Shown here: in pieces, positions 17,399 to 26,203 of the stretch
Layout: each line of letters begins with the position of its first letter
Position numbering within the stretch: position 1 is the stretch's first letter
Source: Ahrensia sp.
Lineage (GTDB): Bacteria; Pseudomonadota; Alphaproteobacteria; Rhizobiales; Rhizobiaceae
Direction of reading: 5' to 3'
Length of the DNA: 61,945 bases
Assembly: GCA_002698425.1 (NCBI GenBank)
Contig: NZXU01000020.1
Location: 1-61,945 of the forward strand
Program-made: the position numbers and the translations under genes
The notes under the pieces: generated by a model
Told to the model about the DNA's origin: nothing
Database searches by the model: none
Seen by the model: the letters and a program-made list of their open reading frames with translations, nothing else

Positions 17399-18109
17399 AT
17401 GGGATACCGCGCGCTCGTCGTCGACGACGAACTGCCACTGGCCGAAGTGGTGGCTAGCTATCTACAACGCGATCAGTTCGAGGCCGTGGTGGCCGGCAAC
17501 GGTGTCGACGCTATCGCTGTCGCGCGCGACTTCGATCCCGATGTCGTCATTCTCGACCTTGGCCTGCCCGGCATTGATGGACTGGAAGTCTGCAGACAGT
17601 TGCGCACGTTCTCCGACGCCTACGTCGTCATGCTCACCGCTCGTGATACCGAACTGGATACAGTGCTTGGTCTCACTGTCGGCGCCGACGACTACATCAC
17701 CAAACCCTTCAGCCCGCGCGAGCTTGTGGCGCGCGTGCGGGCCATGCTGCGGCGACCCCGCGTCCTGCAATCGGCCACCGCAACCGCCGAACGTGAGGTG
17801 GCGCCACCGCGTCGGTTCGGTGCGCTGAGTGTCGACGTCGCCGCCCGTGAGGTTCGCATCGACGACGAACTAATCTTGTTGACTCGCACGGAGTTCGACA
17901 TTCTCGAAGCTCTTTCAGGTCGGCCGGGCATTGTGCTGAGTCGGCGTCAACTTCTCGAGATTGTTCGCGACGGGCCCTGGGTCGGCAACGAGCACCTCGT
18001 CGACGTCCACATCGGGCATCTGCGGCGCAAACTCGGCGATGATGCCGCTCGCCCGCGCTTCATCGCCACGGTGCGAGGTGTGGGATATCGGATGGGGACC
18101 GGACAGTGA
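17399..18109 (+). CDS. OmpR-family response regulator
   Basis: The 236-residue protein has a complete receiver domain (acidic pair Asp9/Asp10, phospho-acceptor Asp53, Lys in YITKPF) and a winged-helix domain ending VRGVGYRMG. It pairs with the sensor kinase that follows with a four-base overlap. The start is uncertain: ATG at 17399 fits the family, ATG at 17363 is in frame. Target genes are unknown; the neighbouring DUF305 lipoprotein and wall enzymes are candidates. Confidence 0.88.
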   Translation: MGYRALVVDDELPLAEVVASYLQRDQFEAVVAGNGVDAIAVARDFDPDVVILDLGLPGIDGLEVCRQLRTFSDAYVVMLTARDTELDTVLGLTVGADDYITKPFSPRELVARVRAMLRRPRVLQSATATAEREVAPPRRFGALSVDVAAREVRIDDELILLTRTEFDILEALSGRPGIVLSRRQLLEIVRDGPWVGNEHLVDVHIGHLRRKLGDDAARPRFIATVRGVGYRMGTGQ

Positions 18110-19290
18110 GTCCCCCGCCTGCGTCCACAGCTCGCCGACGTCGACGGAGGGGCCGTCCTGGTATCGGCTTGCGGCTGCTGGCGGCCCAAACGATTGTGCT
18201 GGCAGCCGGGGCCGCGACGACCGCGGTGGTGGCCGCCGTTGTCGGACCTCCGCTGTTTCGCGAGCATCTTCACCGCGCGGGGGTGCCGATGAACTCGCCA
18301 GAGGAAGTCCACGCCGAGGAGGCCTACGGCTACGCGACGGTGATCTCGATTGGGGGCGCCCTGGCGGTGTCGGCACTGGCTGCGCTTGCGGTCAGCTTCT
18401 ATTTCAGTCGACGGCTCCAACGGTCCATCACCGAGGTTGCCTCCGCTGCTACCGATGTCGCTCAAGGGAATTACGACGTCCGCGTGTCATCGCCGCGCCT
18501 GGGCGACGATTTCGACGCGCTTTCCACTGCCTTCAACCAGATGGCTTCCCGGCTCCAAACTGTTGATTCGACAAGACAGCAGCTCTTTGGCGACTTGGCG
18601 CACGAGATCCGCACACCGGTTGCGGTGCTGGAGGCCTATATCGAGGCACTCGAAGACGGGGTGCGCACTTTGACGCCGCAGACGGCGGCCATGCTGCGTG
18701 ACCAAACCCGTCGGCTGGTGCGATTTTCCAATGACGTCGCCGCCTTGGCCAAGGCCGAGGAAAGTTCAGTTTCCATGTCGTACGCCAACATTGACGTCGA
18801 CCGCTTGACACACCGATGCGTCGCCGCGGCGCAGGAACGCTACGACAACAAAGGAGTTGCACTACGCGTACGCCTCCAGAAGGCGCTACCGCCGTTGTGG
18901 GCCGACGAGCAACGACTCTCCCAAGTCCTGGGCAATCTGCTGGAAAATGCGTTGCGGCACAAGCCTTCCGGCGGCTCGGTCGAAGTCAACTGTGTCCGCG
19001 ACGGCGACCGGTTGAGGATCGCCGTCGCCGACACCGGTGAAGGGATTGCCGCCGAGCACGTCAACCGGGTGTTCGAGCGGTTCTATCGGGCAGACTCCGC
19101 CCGCGATCGCGAGCACGGCGGCGCCGGTTTAGGGCTCGCCATCGCCAAAGCGCTGGTCGAGGCCCACGGCGGAGCCATCTCGGTAATGAGCGGGGGCCCC
19201 GGCGGCGGCGCAACATTCACCCTCGCCTTGCCGATCACCCCGGAGCGCACCGAGCAAACCCCTGTCACGGCTGACTCAGCGCGAATCTGA
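18106..19290 (+). CDS. Membrane sensor histidine kinase
   Basis: The 394-residue protein has an N-terminal membrane segment (about 25-50), a short extracellular loop of about 35 residues, a second membrane segment (about 80-103), HAMP, the dimerisation domain with the phosphorylated His166 (LAHEIRTP), and an ATPase domain with the N (GNLLENALRH), G1 (DTGEG) and G2 (GGAGLGLAI) boxes. The GTG start overlaps the regulator stop. The small sensor loop with a HLHR segment could bind a metal or a small ligand; this is inference. Confidence 0.9.
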   Translation: MSPPPASTARRRRRRGRPGIGLRLLAAQTIVLAAGAATTAVVAAVVGPPLFREHLHRAGVPMNSPEEVHAEEAYGYATVISIGGALAVSALAALAVSFYFSRRLQRSITEVASAATDVAQGNYDVRVSSPRLGDDFDALSTAFNQMASRLQTVDSTRQQLFGDLAHEIRTPVAVLEAYIEALEDGVRTLTPQTAAMLRDQTRRLVRFSNDVAALAKAEESSVSMSYANIDVDRLTHRCVAAAQERYDNKGVALRVRLQKALPPLWADEQRLSQVLGNLLENALRHKPSGGSVEVNCVRDGDRLRIAVADTGEGIAAEHVNRVFERFYRADSARDREHGGAGLGLAIAKALVEAHGGAISVMSGGPGGGATFTLALPITPERTEQTPVTADSARI

Positions 19291-19310
19291 CCGGCAGGCG
19301 CCGCAACTCG

Positions 19311-19994
19311 CTACTTGTCCAGCATGCCCTGCATCGTGTCGATCTCCGCTTGCTGAGAGGACACGATGTTGCGCGCCATCTCGACCGCCGCGGGGAACTG
19401 GCCGTTGTCGATCTCCTGCTGCGCCATCATGATTGCGCCCTTGTGATGGGCGATCATCTGCGTTAAGAAAAGTCGGCTCGCCTCCGCGCCCTGCGCGTTC
19501 TGCAGCGCAGCCATGTCGGCTTCCGACATCATGCCGTGACCGCTGCCGCCCATACCAGGCATCTTGCCCATGTCGCCGCTGGGCATCTGGTGAGCAGGCA
19601 TGTCGTGGCCAGGCATAGCGGTGCTGGTCGCAGGTGCAGGCGAGGACGACGCCCCCCACTCCTGGAGCCAACCCTGCATCTGCTCGATCTCGGGGCCTTG
19701 AGCATTCTTGATCTCGTCAGCGAGTGAGATGACTTCGGGATCGATGCCCTGCTTGCCGAGAAGCATGTCGCTCATCTCGATCGCCTGCTGGTGATGAGGA
19801 ATCATGCCTTGGGCGAACGTCGCATCAGCGTCGTTATGGGTAGCGTCGCTGCTGGCAGCGCTGGGCGAGGCCGATGGTGCCGCCGGGCTGCTGGTCGATG
19901 ACTGAGAGTCGGTTGTCGCATTCGAACAGGCGCTGACGATCAGGGCCGCCGCCGCTATCGCCGCAAACCCGGTTCGGTATCGCTTGTGCTGCAT
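19311..19994 (-). CDS. DUF305 lipoprotein, Met/His-rich
   Basis: This 227-residue lipoprotein (Val-Ser-Ala-Cys, Cys23) has two DUF305 helical parts. One carries MIPHHQQAIEM and the other MIAHHKGAIMM, joined by a Met/His/Gly-rich linker (about 125-160). DUF305 proteins have a four-helix, ferritin-like form and are frequent in copper-resistance regions; the HH-x-x-A and Met clusters suggest copper binding at the outer face of the membrane. The ATG at 19994 has AAAGGA at a good distance. It converges with the two-component genes. Confidence 0.85.
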   Translation of the reverse strand: MQHKRYRTGFAAIAAAALIVSACSNATTDSQSSTSSPAAPSASPSAASSDATHNDADATFAQGMIPHHQQAIEMSDMLLGKQGIDPEVISLADEIKNAQGPEIEQMQGWLQEWGASSSPAPATSTAMPGHDMPAHQMPSGDMGKMPGMGGSGHGMMSEADMAALQNAQGAEASRLFLTQMIAHHKGAIMMAQQEIDNGQFPAAVEMARNIVSSQQAEIDTMQGMLDK

Positions 19995-20279
19995 CGCACA
20001 TCCTTTCTCATACATCTTCCTGACACCATGCGTCCACACACACGGCAAGCGCTCTCGCCGCCTCGGTCCAGCCTCAGGACTCCGCGTATGGGTCGGTTCG
20101 AGTTCCGATGAAGATTCGATGAAGACGCCTCACCAACCCGTCGGTACGCGCCGCGCGCTCGGGCGATCCAGCGTCACGCCGCAGCCGGTTCAGTCATTGC
20201 GACCGGAAGGAGTCAGTGTGCAGCTCGGTAGATTCATGCCGCAATCTGACCGAAGCCTTGGCCTGCCCGCACGCCGCGA

Positions 20280-20591
20280 TCAGTCGATCGGCAGCCGCCG
20301 CCGCAATGCCTCCGCGAGCTGGGTAACCGTCGGCAAACCCGTCAAACCGGCGTCGGTCTGATATAGCCGGCACGCCAACTCCATCACCGGCACCGCATCG
20401 TCAAAAGCGTCTATGCCATCGACGAGAATCGTTGGAGAGCCCGCGAACGACAAGGCCGCCGCCTCATCATCCGTAGCGACCCGCCGATACGTGATCTCGA
20501 CGTTGACTAGTCCGGCTGCTGCCGCGCCCACATGGGCACCGGCTTCCTGCCAATTCGGACACCCTTCGAAATAGACGATCTCCACTCTCAT
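20280..20591 (-). CDS. Small thioredoxin-fold protein
   Basis: The 103-residue protein begins with a beta strand and the motif VYFEGCPNW, with one Cys in the place of the thioredoxin active site. An SPTILVDG segment follows, including the cis-Pro typical of thioredoxin folds. Similar short proteins occur beside mercury, arsenic and other metal genes. A single-Cys reductase or metal-binding role is possible. The ATG at 20591 starts the domain; an upstream ATG is in frame but adds an unrelated stretch. Confidence 0.7.
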   Translation of the reverse strand: MRVEIVYFEGCPNWQEAGAHVGAAAAGLVNVEITYRRVATDDEAAALSFAGSPTILVDGIDAFDDAVPVMELACRLYQTDAGLTGLPTVTQLAEALRRRLPID

Positions 20592-20787
20592 GTGCCAATG
20601 GTGCGCGTACCGAGCCGGTGATGTCATCGGCAGGGGGCATCACCGCCAACTACGGACATGTCCGCACCAGCAGAACCGGTGTCCCGGGGAAGTCTCACCG
20701 ATTGGACGCGGGGATATGGCCGGCTTACGCGACTCGCGCCATCAGAGTTAGCGCCGGGCCTGCGGATCAATCCCATCCTTCGGATAG

Positions 20788-20814
20788 TTGCATATATTGC
20801 AATGTTTGCATATG
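20788..20814. promoter_or_regulatory. TGCA-type metalloregulator operator
   Basis: The perfect palindrome TTGCA-TATAT-TGCAA is followed by TTGCATATG, just upstream of the membrane methyltransferase gene. A related arrangement of TGCATATG and TTGCAT elements lies at the start of the ATPase gene near 35165, so one regulator may control both. No obvious matching repressor gene is in the window. Confidence 0.5.
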
Positions 20815-20836
20815 TTTGATTTTGGAGGTGGTTGCG

Positions 20837-21460
20837 GTGGCTGCAATAGGTGCTCTAGTTCTGTATTTGATGTTCGTCGCACTCGGGTTCGGCTGGCGGA
20901 GTTGGCGCCAGTATCGGCTTACTGGTTCCACCGGCTTCCACGGAATCAGCGGCCGGCCGGGCTCACCGGAATGGGCCGCCGGCGTCGGTTTCGTTGTGGC
21001 CATGGTGCTCGGTCTCCTCGCGCCGGCTTTGCAGGTGTTTGGCGTGCTAGCCCCACTCGCTGCTTTCGAGGCCTGGGGGCTTCAGGCATTGGGGTCCGTG
21101 TTGGCGCTCGGGGGTCTCGCCGGAACGCTGTACGCGCAGAACGACATGGGCGATTCGTGGCGGATAGGCGTCGATCCGCAGGAGTCTACGACCCTGGTGC
21201 GCCGCGGCGCGTTCGCGGTTGTGCGCAACCCGATCTTCACGGCGATGCTGTCGTTCGCGACCGGCGTGGCGTTGATGGTCCCGAATGTGTTGGCGCTGGC
21301 TGCATTGATTCTTCTGGTCGTGGCGATCGAATTGCAGGTCCGCGTGGTGGAGGAGCCATACCTCGTTCACACGCACGGGGACGCCTACCAGTCCTATGGC
21401 CAAGCCGTCGGCAGGTTCCTCCCCGTTCTGGGACGTTTTCCTAAGGTCCGTTGGTGGTGA
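20837..21460 (+). CDS. ICMT-like membrane methyltransferase family protein
   Basis: The protein has 207 residues and about five membrane segments. The C-terminal half has the conserved pattern of the isoprenylcysteine methyltransferase-like family: GAFAVVRNPIF, then VEEPYL and a HGDAYQSY segment near the end. These enzymes use S-adenosylmethionine; bacterial substrates are mostly unknown. The GTG at 20837 has GGAGG eight bases upstream. A TGCA-type operator precedes it, implying metal-responsive expression. Confidence 0.75.
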   Translation: MAAIGALVLYLMFVALGFGWRSWRQYRLTGSTGFHGISGRPGSPEWAAGVGFVVAMVLGLLAPALQVFGVLAPLAAFEAWGLQALGSVLALGGLAGTLYAQNDMGDSWRIGVDPQESTTLVRRGAFAVVRNPIFTAMLSFATGVALMVPNVLALAALILLVVAIELQVRVVEEPYLVHTHGDAYQSYGQAVGRFLPVLGRFPKVRWW

Positions 21461-21466
21461 ATCCCG

Positions 21467-22258
21467 CTAAGCGGGCGCCAGCAGAATCTGCGCCAGCCGC
21501 GTGGTCGTTTCCACGCCGTCGTCGTAGGCGCCTTCGCCGTTGAGCGAGTTCATGATCGCCAATGTGTAGCGTTGTCGAGGGCCGGCGAAACCGACGCTGT
21601 TGACGACCCAGCCGCCCTGTTCTTGGGACCACCCGTTCTTGTTGCCGGGAGTCATGGCCGCGCCCGCTCCCCACACTCCCCACTGCTGGTTGGCGTCGAG
21701 GTGTTGCATCTCCGACACGATGGCCGCGGTTTGGGCCGCAGGCAAGCTGGTGAGGGTGTAGTTCATCAGCCGGTCGAGGTCTTCGCTCGTGGCCTTTTGG
21801 AAACCCCAGTACGGGTAGGTGCCGCTGAAACCCTGCTGCGGTTGCAGGCTGGTAAGTCCGTACGTGGCGAAATTGCGGTTGAACGCCATGTTGTCGGGTC
21901 CGCTGTAGCGTTCCCAAAGCGTATCGGCAGCGTCGCTGTCCGATGAGTGCATCATGTTGGCCATGAGTTGGCGGTCGGCCGGGGTCAAGGCGATCTGGCC
22001 GGCGCGAGCCCGAGTCAACAGATCAACCACCATCGCTAGCTTGATAGTGGATGCGGTCCACATCATCGTGGTAGCCGCGTCGTTGCGGTGAGCCTGTCCG
22101 GTCGTCCGGTCGCGAAGCACATAGCCCACCGTGCCGGGACGAGTGGCGAGGTAGGCGTCTGCCTGCGCGATGCGCTGTCCGATCTCAGCGGCGGCGACGG
22201 GTGTCGGCGCGCAGAGCAACACGGTCATAGCGACAAGTCCGGTGACGACGGCTCTCAC
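21467..22258 (-). CDS. Class A beta-lactamase-like serine hydrolase
   Basis: This is a 263-residue exported protein with a signal peptide (1-24). The active-site motif is Ser-Thr-Ile-Lys (residues 70-73), with a Ser-Asp-Ser segment in the second-motif region (MMHSSDSDAAD) and a KNGW segment in the third-motif region. The overall layout is that of the class A beta-lactamase/serine hydrolase family, though it may act on peptidoglycan rather than antibiotics, since the SDN and KTG motifs are altered. It converges with the methyltransferase gene. A CTAC-N11-GTAC site 63 bases upstream of the start links it to the predicted BlaI regulon. Confidence 0.8.
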   Translation of the reverse strand: MRAVVTGLVAMTVLLCAPTPVAAAEIGQRIAQADAYLATRPGTVGYVLRDRTTGQAHRNDAATTMMWTASTIKLAMVVDLLTRARAGQIALTPADRQLMANMMHSSDSDAADTLWERYSGPDNMAFNRNFATYGLTSLQPQQGFSGTYPYWGFQKATSEDLDRLMNYTLTSLPAAQTAAIVSEMQHLDANQQWGVWGAGAAMTPGNKNGWSQEQGGWVVNSVGFAGPRQRYTLAIMNSLNGEGAYDDGVETTTRLAQILLAPA

Positions 22259-22320
22259 GCGCGTAGCTTGTCAGCCCCACGGGCATCAGGGCCGACGGCA
22301 CGCCGGGTAAGCACCGGTTC

Positions 22321-22339
22321 CTACTATCCATCTCCGTAC
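22321..22339. promoter_or_regulatory. CTAC-N11-GTAC operator upstream of beta-lactamase-like gene
   Basis: The site CTACTATCCATCTCCGTAC lies 63 bases before the leftward start at 22258. Its right half TCTCCGTA also occurs in the sites of the two dsbA genes. Confidence 0.7.
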
Positions 22340-22464
22340 ATGCAGGCCTGCGAATGGCAGGGGTGCCGCCACGAGGCAGCCCGAGCTCGGCTCGTGTCCC
22401 GTTCGACGTAGGAAGCGCTGCGCTCCTTTTGCACGCCGGCCCGGTGGAGCCCCACCCTTTCGGA

Positions 22465-22486
22465 CATATTAACGTCCGTTAGTATG
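22465..22486. promoter_or_regulatory. Operator overlapping the CadC-type regulator start
   Basis: CATATTAACG-TC-CGTTAGTATG is a near-perfect inverted repeat with a 2-bp centre. It ends five bases before the ATG at 22492, leaving no room for a leader, so transcription is probably leaderless and directly blocked by the bound repressor. Confidence 0.7.
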
Positions 22487-22491
22487 TTCGG

Positions 22492-22878
22492 ATGAGTGAG
22501 CCGCAGCTTGATCACTGCGATCTGTTGTGCTTGGACCTGCCCCATGCCGAGCGAATCCGTTCCCGGCTACCGTCACTCGTCGACGCCGAATCACTGGCAA
22601 CCGCAGCGCGGGCTCTGAGCGACCCGACGCGACTGACCATCGCCTCAGCGCTGCTTGCCGGCGAGGAACTGTGTGTATGTGACATGGCCTGGGTGGTCGG
22701 GCAGTCGCAGAACCTCGCATCCCACCACCTGCGGCAGCTCAAGATCGCCGGTCTGGTGACTTCTCGGCGGCAAGCCCGGATGGTGATGTACCGACTCACC
22801 GACCGCGGCCGATCCTTGACCGAGGCCGTGCTGGCGCACGGATACCGCCAACCGGCCTCCGAGGCACGCCATGTCTGA
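22492..22878 (+). CDS. CadC-type ArsR-family Cd/Pb/Zn repressor
   Basis: The 128-residue protein has the four cysteines of the CadC metal site: two in the N-terminal extension (Cys9, Cys13) and two in the ELCVCD motif (Cys61, Cys63), equivalent to C7, C11, C58 and C60 of staphylococcal CadC. The recognition helix is SQNLASHHLRQLK. It represses its own operon with the P-type ATPase, whose ATG lies inside its 3' end. It differs from the CmtR-type regulator of the other cadmium operon, so the two units sense metal with different ligand sets. Confidence 0.88.
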   Translation: MSEPQLDHCDLLCLDLPHAERIRSRLPSLVDAESLATAARALSDPTRLTIASALLAGEELCVCDMAWVVGQSQNLASHHLRQLKIAGLVTSRRQARMVMYRLTDRGRSLTEAVLAHGYRQPASEARHV

Positions 22879-24988
22879 CCCATGCTGCGGGCCCGCGGCC
22901 AATGGAGTCGACACCGAGCCCGGATCGGGACCGGACAAGTGGTGGGGAGTCCGCGAACTGCAGCTGGCGGCCCTGGCGGCGGCGTTGCTCCTCGGCGGCT
23001 GGGCGTTGCACCGAAGCGGTCTTTCCTCCATCGGCATGGGGCTTGAGCTCGCGGCGGTTGCCGCCGGGGCCGCAACGTTCGCGCCGGGAGCCGTTCGCAG
23101 TCTTCGACACGGCCGCGTCGGCGTTGGCACGCTGATGACGATCGCCGCGGTCGGCGCCGTGGCGCTTGGACAGGTCGAAGAAGCCGCGCTGCTCGGGATC
23201 CTGTTCTCCATCGCCGAAGGACTCGAGCACTACGCCGTCACCCGAACCCGCCGAAGCCTGCGCGCCCTGCTGTCGCTCGTGCCGCCATCGGCGACCGTGA
23301 TCCGCGACGGCCACGAAATCCCTGTGCGCCCGGACGATTTGCTCATCGACGACGTGATGGTGTTACGGCCAGGAGACCGTGCCGCCACCGACGGCGTCAT
23401 CACCTCCGGTCGCACCAGCTTGGACGTGTCGGCGATTACCGGAGAATCGGTTCCAGTCGAGGCAGGACCCGGCGGTGAGGTGCATGCCGGTGCGATCAAC
23501 GGCGGCGGGGCGGTCGAAGTCGCCGTCACCGCCGTCGCCGCCGACAGCTCGCTCGCCCGCATCGTTCACATCGTCGAACAGGCTCAGGAGCGCAAGGGTG
23601 CGGGTCAGCGGTTGGCGGACCGGATCGCCCGCCCTCTCGTCCCAGCGATCATGGTTCTGGCCGCCGCTGTTGCGGCGTTTGGCGCGCTGGTGGGCGAGCC
23701 GATGCTGTGGCTCGAACGCGCACTCGTGGTCCTCGTCGCCGCCTCACCCTGCGCTCTGGCCATCGCTGTGCCACTCACCGTTGTGGCCGCCATCGGCGCT
23801 GCCAGTCGACAAGGCGCCCTCGTCAAGGGAGGCGCCGCCGTCGAGGAACTCGGACGCATCGCCGTGATTGCCCTTGACAAGACGGGCACGCTGACCCGAA
23901 ACAGCCCCCAAGTGATAGAGACGGTGACCGCCAGCGGCGTCAGCGAGGCCGAAGCCCTGCGCCTCGCCTGCGCAGTCGAGTCCCGTAGTGGGCACCCCCT
24001 GGCCCGGGCAATTACCGACGCTGCAGGCCGCGACATCGTCGCGGCTGAAGACGTGACCGCCGTTGTCGGCCATGGCATCAGTGGCCGCGTCGACGGTCGC
24101 AGGATCCGTCTGGGGAAGCCGGGCTGGGTCGCGGCCGGAGAATTCGCCGCCGACGTCGTGCGCCTCCAATCGGCCGGGGCGACAGTGGTCCTGCTCGAAT
24201 GCGACACCGTGGTGGTGGCGGCGATCGCGGTCCGCGACGAGCTGCGCCCCGAAGCGCCGGAAGTGATACGGCAACTACACGAGCTGGGCATCACCACCGC
24301 GATGCTGACCGGCGACAACTCCCGCACGGCAACGGCCGTGGCCGAAGCCGCCGGCATCACTGTCGTGCACGCCGACCTGCTTCCCGAAGACAAAGCACGC
24401 CTGCTGTCCGAACTCTCCGGCGGCCGGCCCATCGCCATGGTCGGCGACGGGGTCAACGACGCCCCCGCACTGGCCACCGCCGACATCGGCATTGCTATGG
24501 GCGCGATGGGCACCGACGTCGCCATCGAAACCGCCGATGTCGCGCTGATGGGCGAGGATCTGCGTCACCTCCCCCAAGTCCTCGCTCACGCCCGCCGAGC
24601 CCGCAAAATCATGCTGCAGAACATCGGACTGTCGCTGGCGATCATCACCATCCTCATTCCCCTCGCCGCCTTCGGGGTTCTCGGGCTGGCCACCGTGGTA
24701 TTGATCCACGAGGCGGCAGAAGTACTCGTCATCCTCAACGCGATCCGCGCCGCACGCACCCATCCCCTACCCGGCGTCGAACCGCAGCGGATAGCTGCAG
24801 CGGCGGCGCACCACGTCACCCTCCCCACCTCCCCGACACCCGTCGATGCCTGCTGCGCCCCGACGCCGGCGCCCGCACCGGTGGTCCTTGATCGTCGGGA
24901 AACCTGCAGCGGCGGATGCACCTGCTGCGCTGCGGAACCCACGAATCCCCGTGACGAGTCGACCCGTCGAAGTGAACACCACTGGTGA
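22871..24988 (+). CDS. P1B-type Cd/Zn/Pb-exporting ATPase
   Basis: The 705-residue protein is an intact metal ATPase without an HMA domain. TGES is at 190-193, Ser-Pro-Cys at 292-294, DKTGT at 336-340, then HP, TGDN and GDGVNDAP motifs and a HEAAE segment in the last helix. The N-terminus has a Cys-Cys pair and the C-terminal tail has a cluster of seven to eight Cys (about 670-695), likely metal-binding. Control by a CadC-type repressor suggests Cd, Pb or Zn export. It closely resembles the frameshifted ATPase at 2954-4922 and could compensate for it. Confidence 0.9.
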   Translation: MSDPCCGPAANGVDTEPGSGPDKWWGVRELQLAALAAALLLGGWALHRSGLSSIGMGLELAAVAAGAATFAPGAVRSLRHGRVGVGTLMTIAAVGAVALGQVEEAALLGILFSIAEGLEHYAVTRTRRSLRALLSLVPPSATVIRDGHEIPVRPDDLLIDDVMVLRPGDRAATDGVITSGRTSLDVSAITGESVPVEAGPGGEVHAGAINGGGAVEVAVTAVAADSSLARIVHIVEQAQERKGAGQRLADRIARPLVPAIMVLAAAVAAFGALVGEPMLWLERALVVLVAASPCALAIAVPLTVVAAIGAASRQGALVKGGAAVEELGRIAVIALDKTGTLTRNSPQVIETVTASGVSEAEALRLACAVESRSGHPLARAITDAAGRDIVAAEDVTAVVGHGISGRVDGRRIRLGKPGWVAAGEFAADVVRLQSAGATVVLLECDTVVVAAIAVRDELRPEAPEVIRQLHELGITTAMLTGDNSRTATAVAEAAGITVVHADLLPEDKARLLSELSGGRPIAMVGDGVNDAPALATADIGIAMGAMGTDVAIETADVALMGEDLRHLPQVLAHARRARKIMLQNIGLSLAIITILIPLAAFGVLGLATVVLIHEAAEVLVILNAIRAARTHPLPGVEPQRIAAAAAHHVTLPTSPTPVDACCAPTPAPAPVVLDRRETCSGGCTCCAAEPTNPRDESTRRSEHHW

Positions 24989-25440
24989 TGGTGCGACCGC
25001 GAAATGCCTTCGCCGCCGCGAATCGACCTACTGCCGAACCGGAATTGGTATTGAGCAGCACCGCGCACACTCGTCGTCTGTGCCGGTCGGGCGCAGCGCC
25101 GTCGCGCCGCCCCCGGGAGGCGTATCGGCGGGAGATGGCCGCTGCAAAGCGCACACCATCCGCCAGGCAGCGGTGGCGGCATTGGGAACGGGCACACATC
25201 GTGTCGCAACCCGACCCTTGGCTACACACCTGCAATCACGCGGCGATGCTGGCCTTGGCGCTGCGCCACCGAGACCGTCGCGAAGCTTTCGGCCAGGTTG
25301 TTCGCCTGATTGTCGCTGCGCCGGGATCGCTGACCGTGCGCTATCCCGGGGGCAACACCGATCGGGTCGACGCGGGCCTCATGACCCCGATGGCCGCGCC
25401 CGCCGATCTTGCCGCACTCGTGGGCGGGCGAAGGGACTGA
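24985..25440 (+). CDS. DUF3703 family protein
   Basis: The frame of 151 residues overlaps the ATPase stop. The conserved part begins about residue 45 and has the family pattern WRHWERAHIVSQP, WLHTCNHAAML and VRYPGGNT, with several His. Members are found in cadmium, copper and mercury resistance operons; the function is unknown, possibly a metal-binding helper. The N-terminal 40 residues are Arg-rich and less certain, so the start may be internal. Confidence 0.75.
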   Translation: MMVRPRNAFAAANRPTAEPELVLSSTAHTRRLCRSGAAPSRRPREAYRREMAAAKRTPSARQRWRHWERAHIVSQPDPWLHTCNHAAMLALALRHRDRREAFGQVVRLIVAAPGSLTVRYPGGNTDRVDAGLMTPMAAPADLAALVGGRRD

Positions 25441-25446
25441 AGGACA

Positions 25447-26049
25447 ATGGCGGTCACGACGTCGAACCAGAACACGCGGCCGTGGCCGGCCGTCGCCGCC
25501 GCAGTCGCGCTAACGACCGCGGCGTTGAGCGTGGGCTATTGGGCGCTCGGGCTGGCAACCATGCTCATCTTTACCGCCGGGTTCGTCGGGGGCTTGCTTC
25601 TGTGGCTGGTGTGGCCGAGTGGCGGCGGCTGGGCCGACATTCGCGCACCGTATTGGATCGCCCTGTTGTTGTTCCTGGCCCACCGCGTCGAAGAGAAGCA
25701 GATGGGGTTCTTCGCATTCCTAGCGGCGGTCACGGGTGTGCCGACCCCTGCGGTGAACTCGGTGCCCGTTGTGCTGCTCGTCGCCGTCTCCGCGGGCGCC
25801 TGGCTGTTGGTTCCCGTCCTCATGCGGCGCGGCCGCCCGATCGGCCGATACCTGGCATGGACGTTCTTCGCCTCTTTGGGCCTCACGGAGTTGGCGCACT
25901 TTGCGGTGTTCCCGTGGCTCGATCCCGGCGGGGCCGGCTACGTGCCCGGAATGTGGACCGTCGTCGCTCTCGCACCGGTCGCCTGGTGGGGAATGTGGCG
26001 TCTCACTCGACGGCCGTCCATCGAATCCGCGCCCCAGCGTCCGATCTAG
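25447..26049 (+). CDS. Polytopic membrane protein, HXXEE-like
   Basis: The 200-residue protein has five to six membrane segments. A HRVEE motif (about residue 79) and an ELAHF motif (about residue 156) recall HXXEE-domain membrane proteins of unknown function. GAAGGAC precedes the ATG and only six bases separate it from the DUF3703 gene, so it belongs to the CadC-regulated operon. Confidence 0.7.
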   Translation: MAVTTSNQNTRPWPAVAAAVALTTAALSVGYWALGLATMLIFTAGFVGGLLLWLVWPSGGGWADIRAPYWIALLLFLAHRVEEKQMGFFAFLAAVTGVPTPAVNSVPVVLLVAVSAGAWLLVPVLMRRGRPIGRYLAWTFFASLGLTELAHFAVFPWLDPGGAGYVPGMWTVVALAPVAWWGMWRLTRRPSIESAPQRPI

Positions 26050-26072
26050 CGCCAGCCGAAGGCATGACCGAT

Positions 26073-26091
26073 CTACGGTCTTCCTCCGTAT
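26073..26091. promoter_or_regulatory. CTAC-N11-GTAT operator upstream of dsbA copy 1
   Basis: The site CTACGGTCTTCCTCCGTAT is followed directly by a TATAGT box that could be the -10 element, so bound repressor would cover the promoter. The dsbA start is 113 bases downstream. Confidence 0.65.
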
Positions 26092-26203
26092 ATAGTCGGA
26101 CACGCGATGCTCAACCGCGGGCGCGGTTCGGGTCGGTGCTGCGGTACAGGGCTGCGCCGGCGCATCACAGACGTTCGGTGAAACTCTTGAAGGACGCATT
26201 CCA

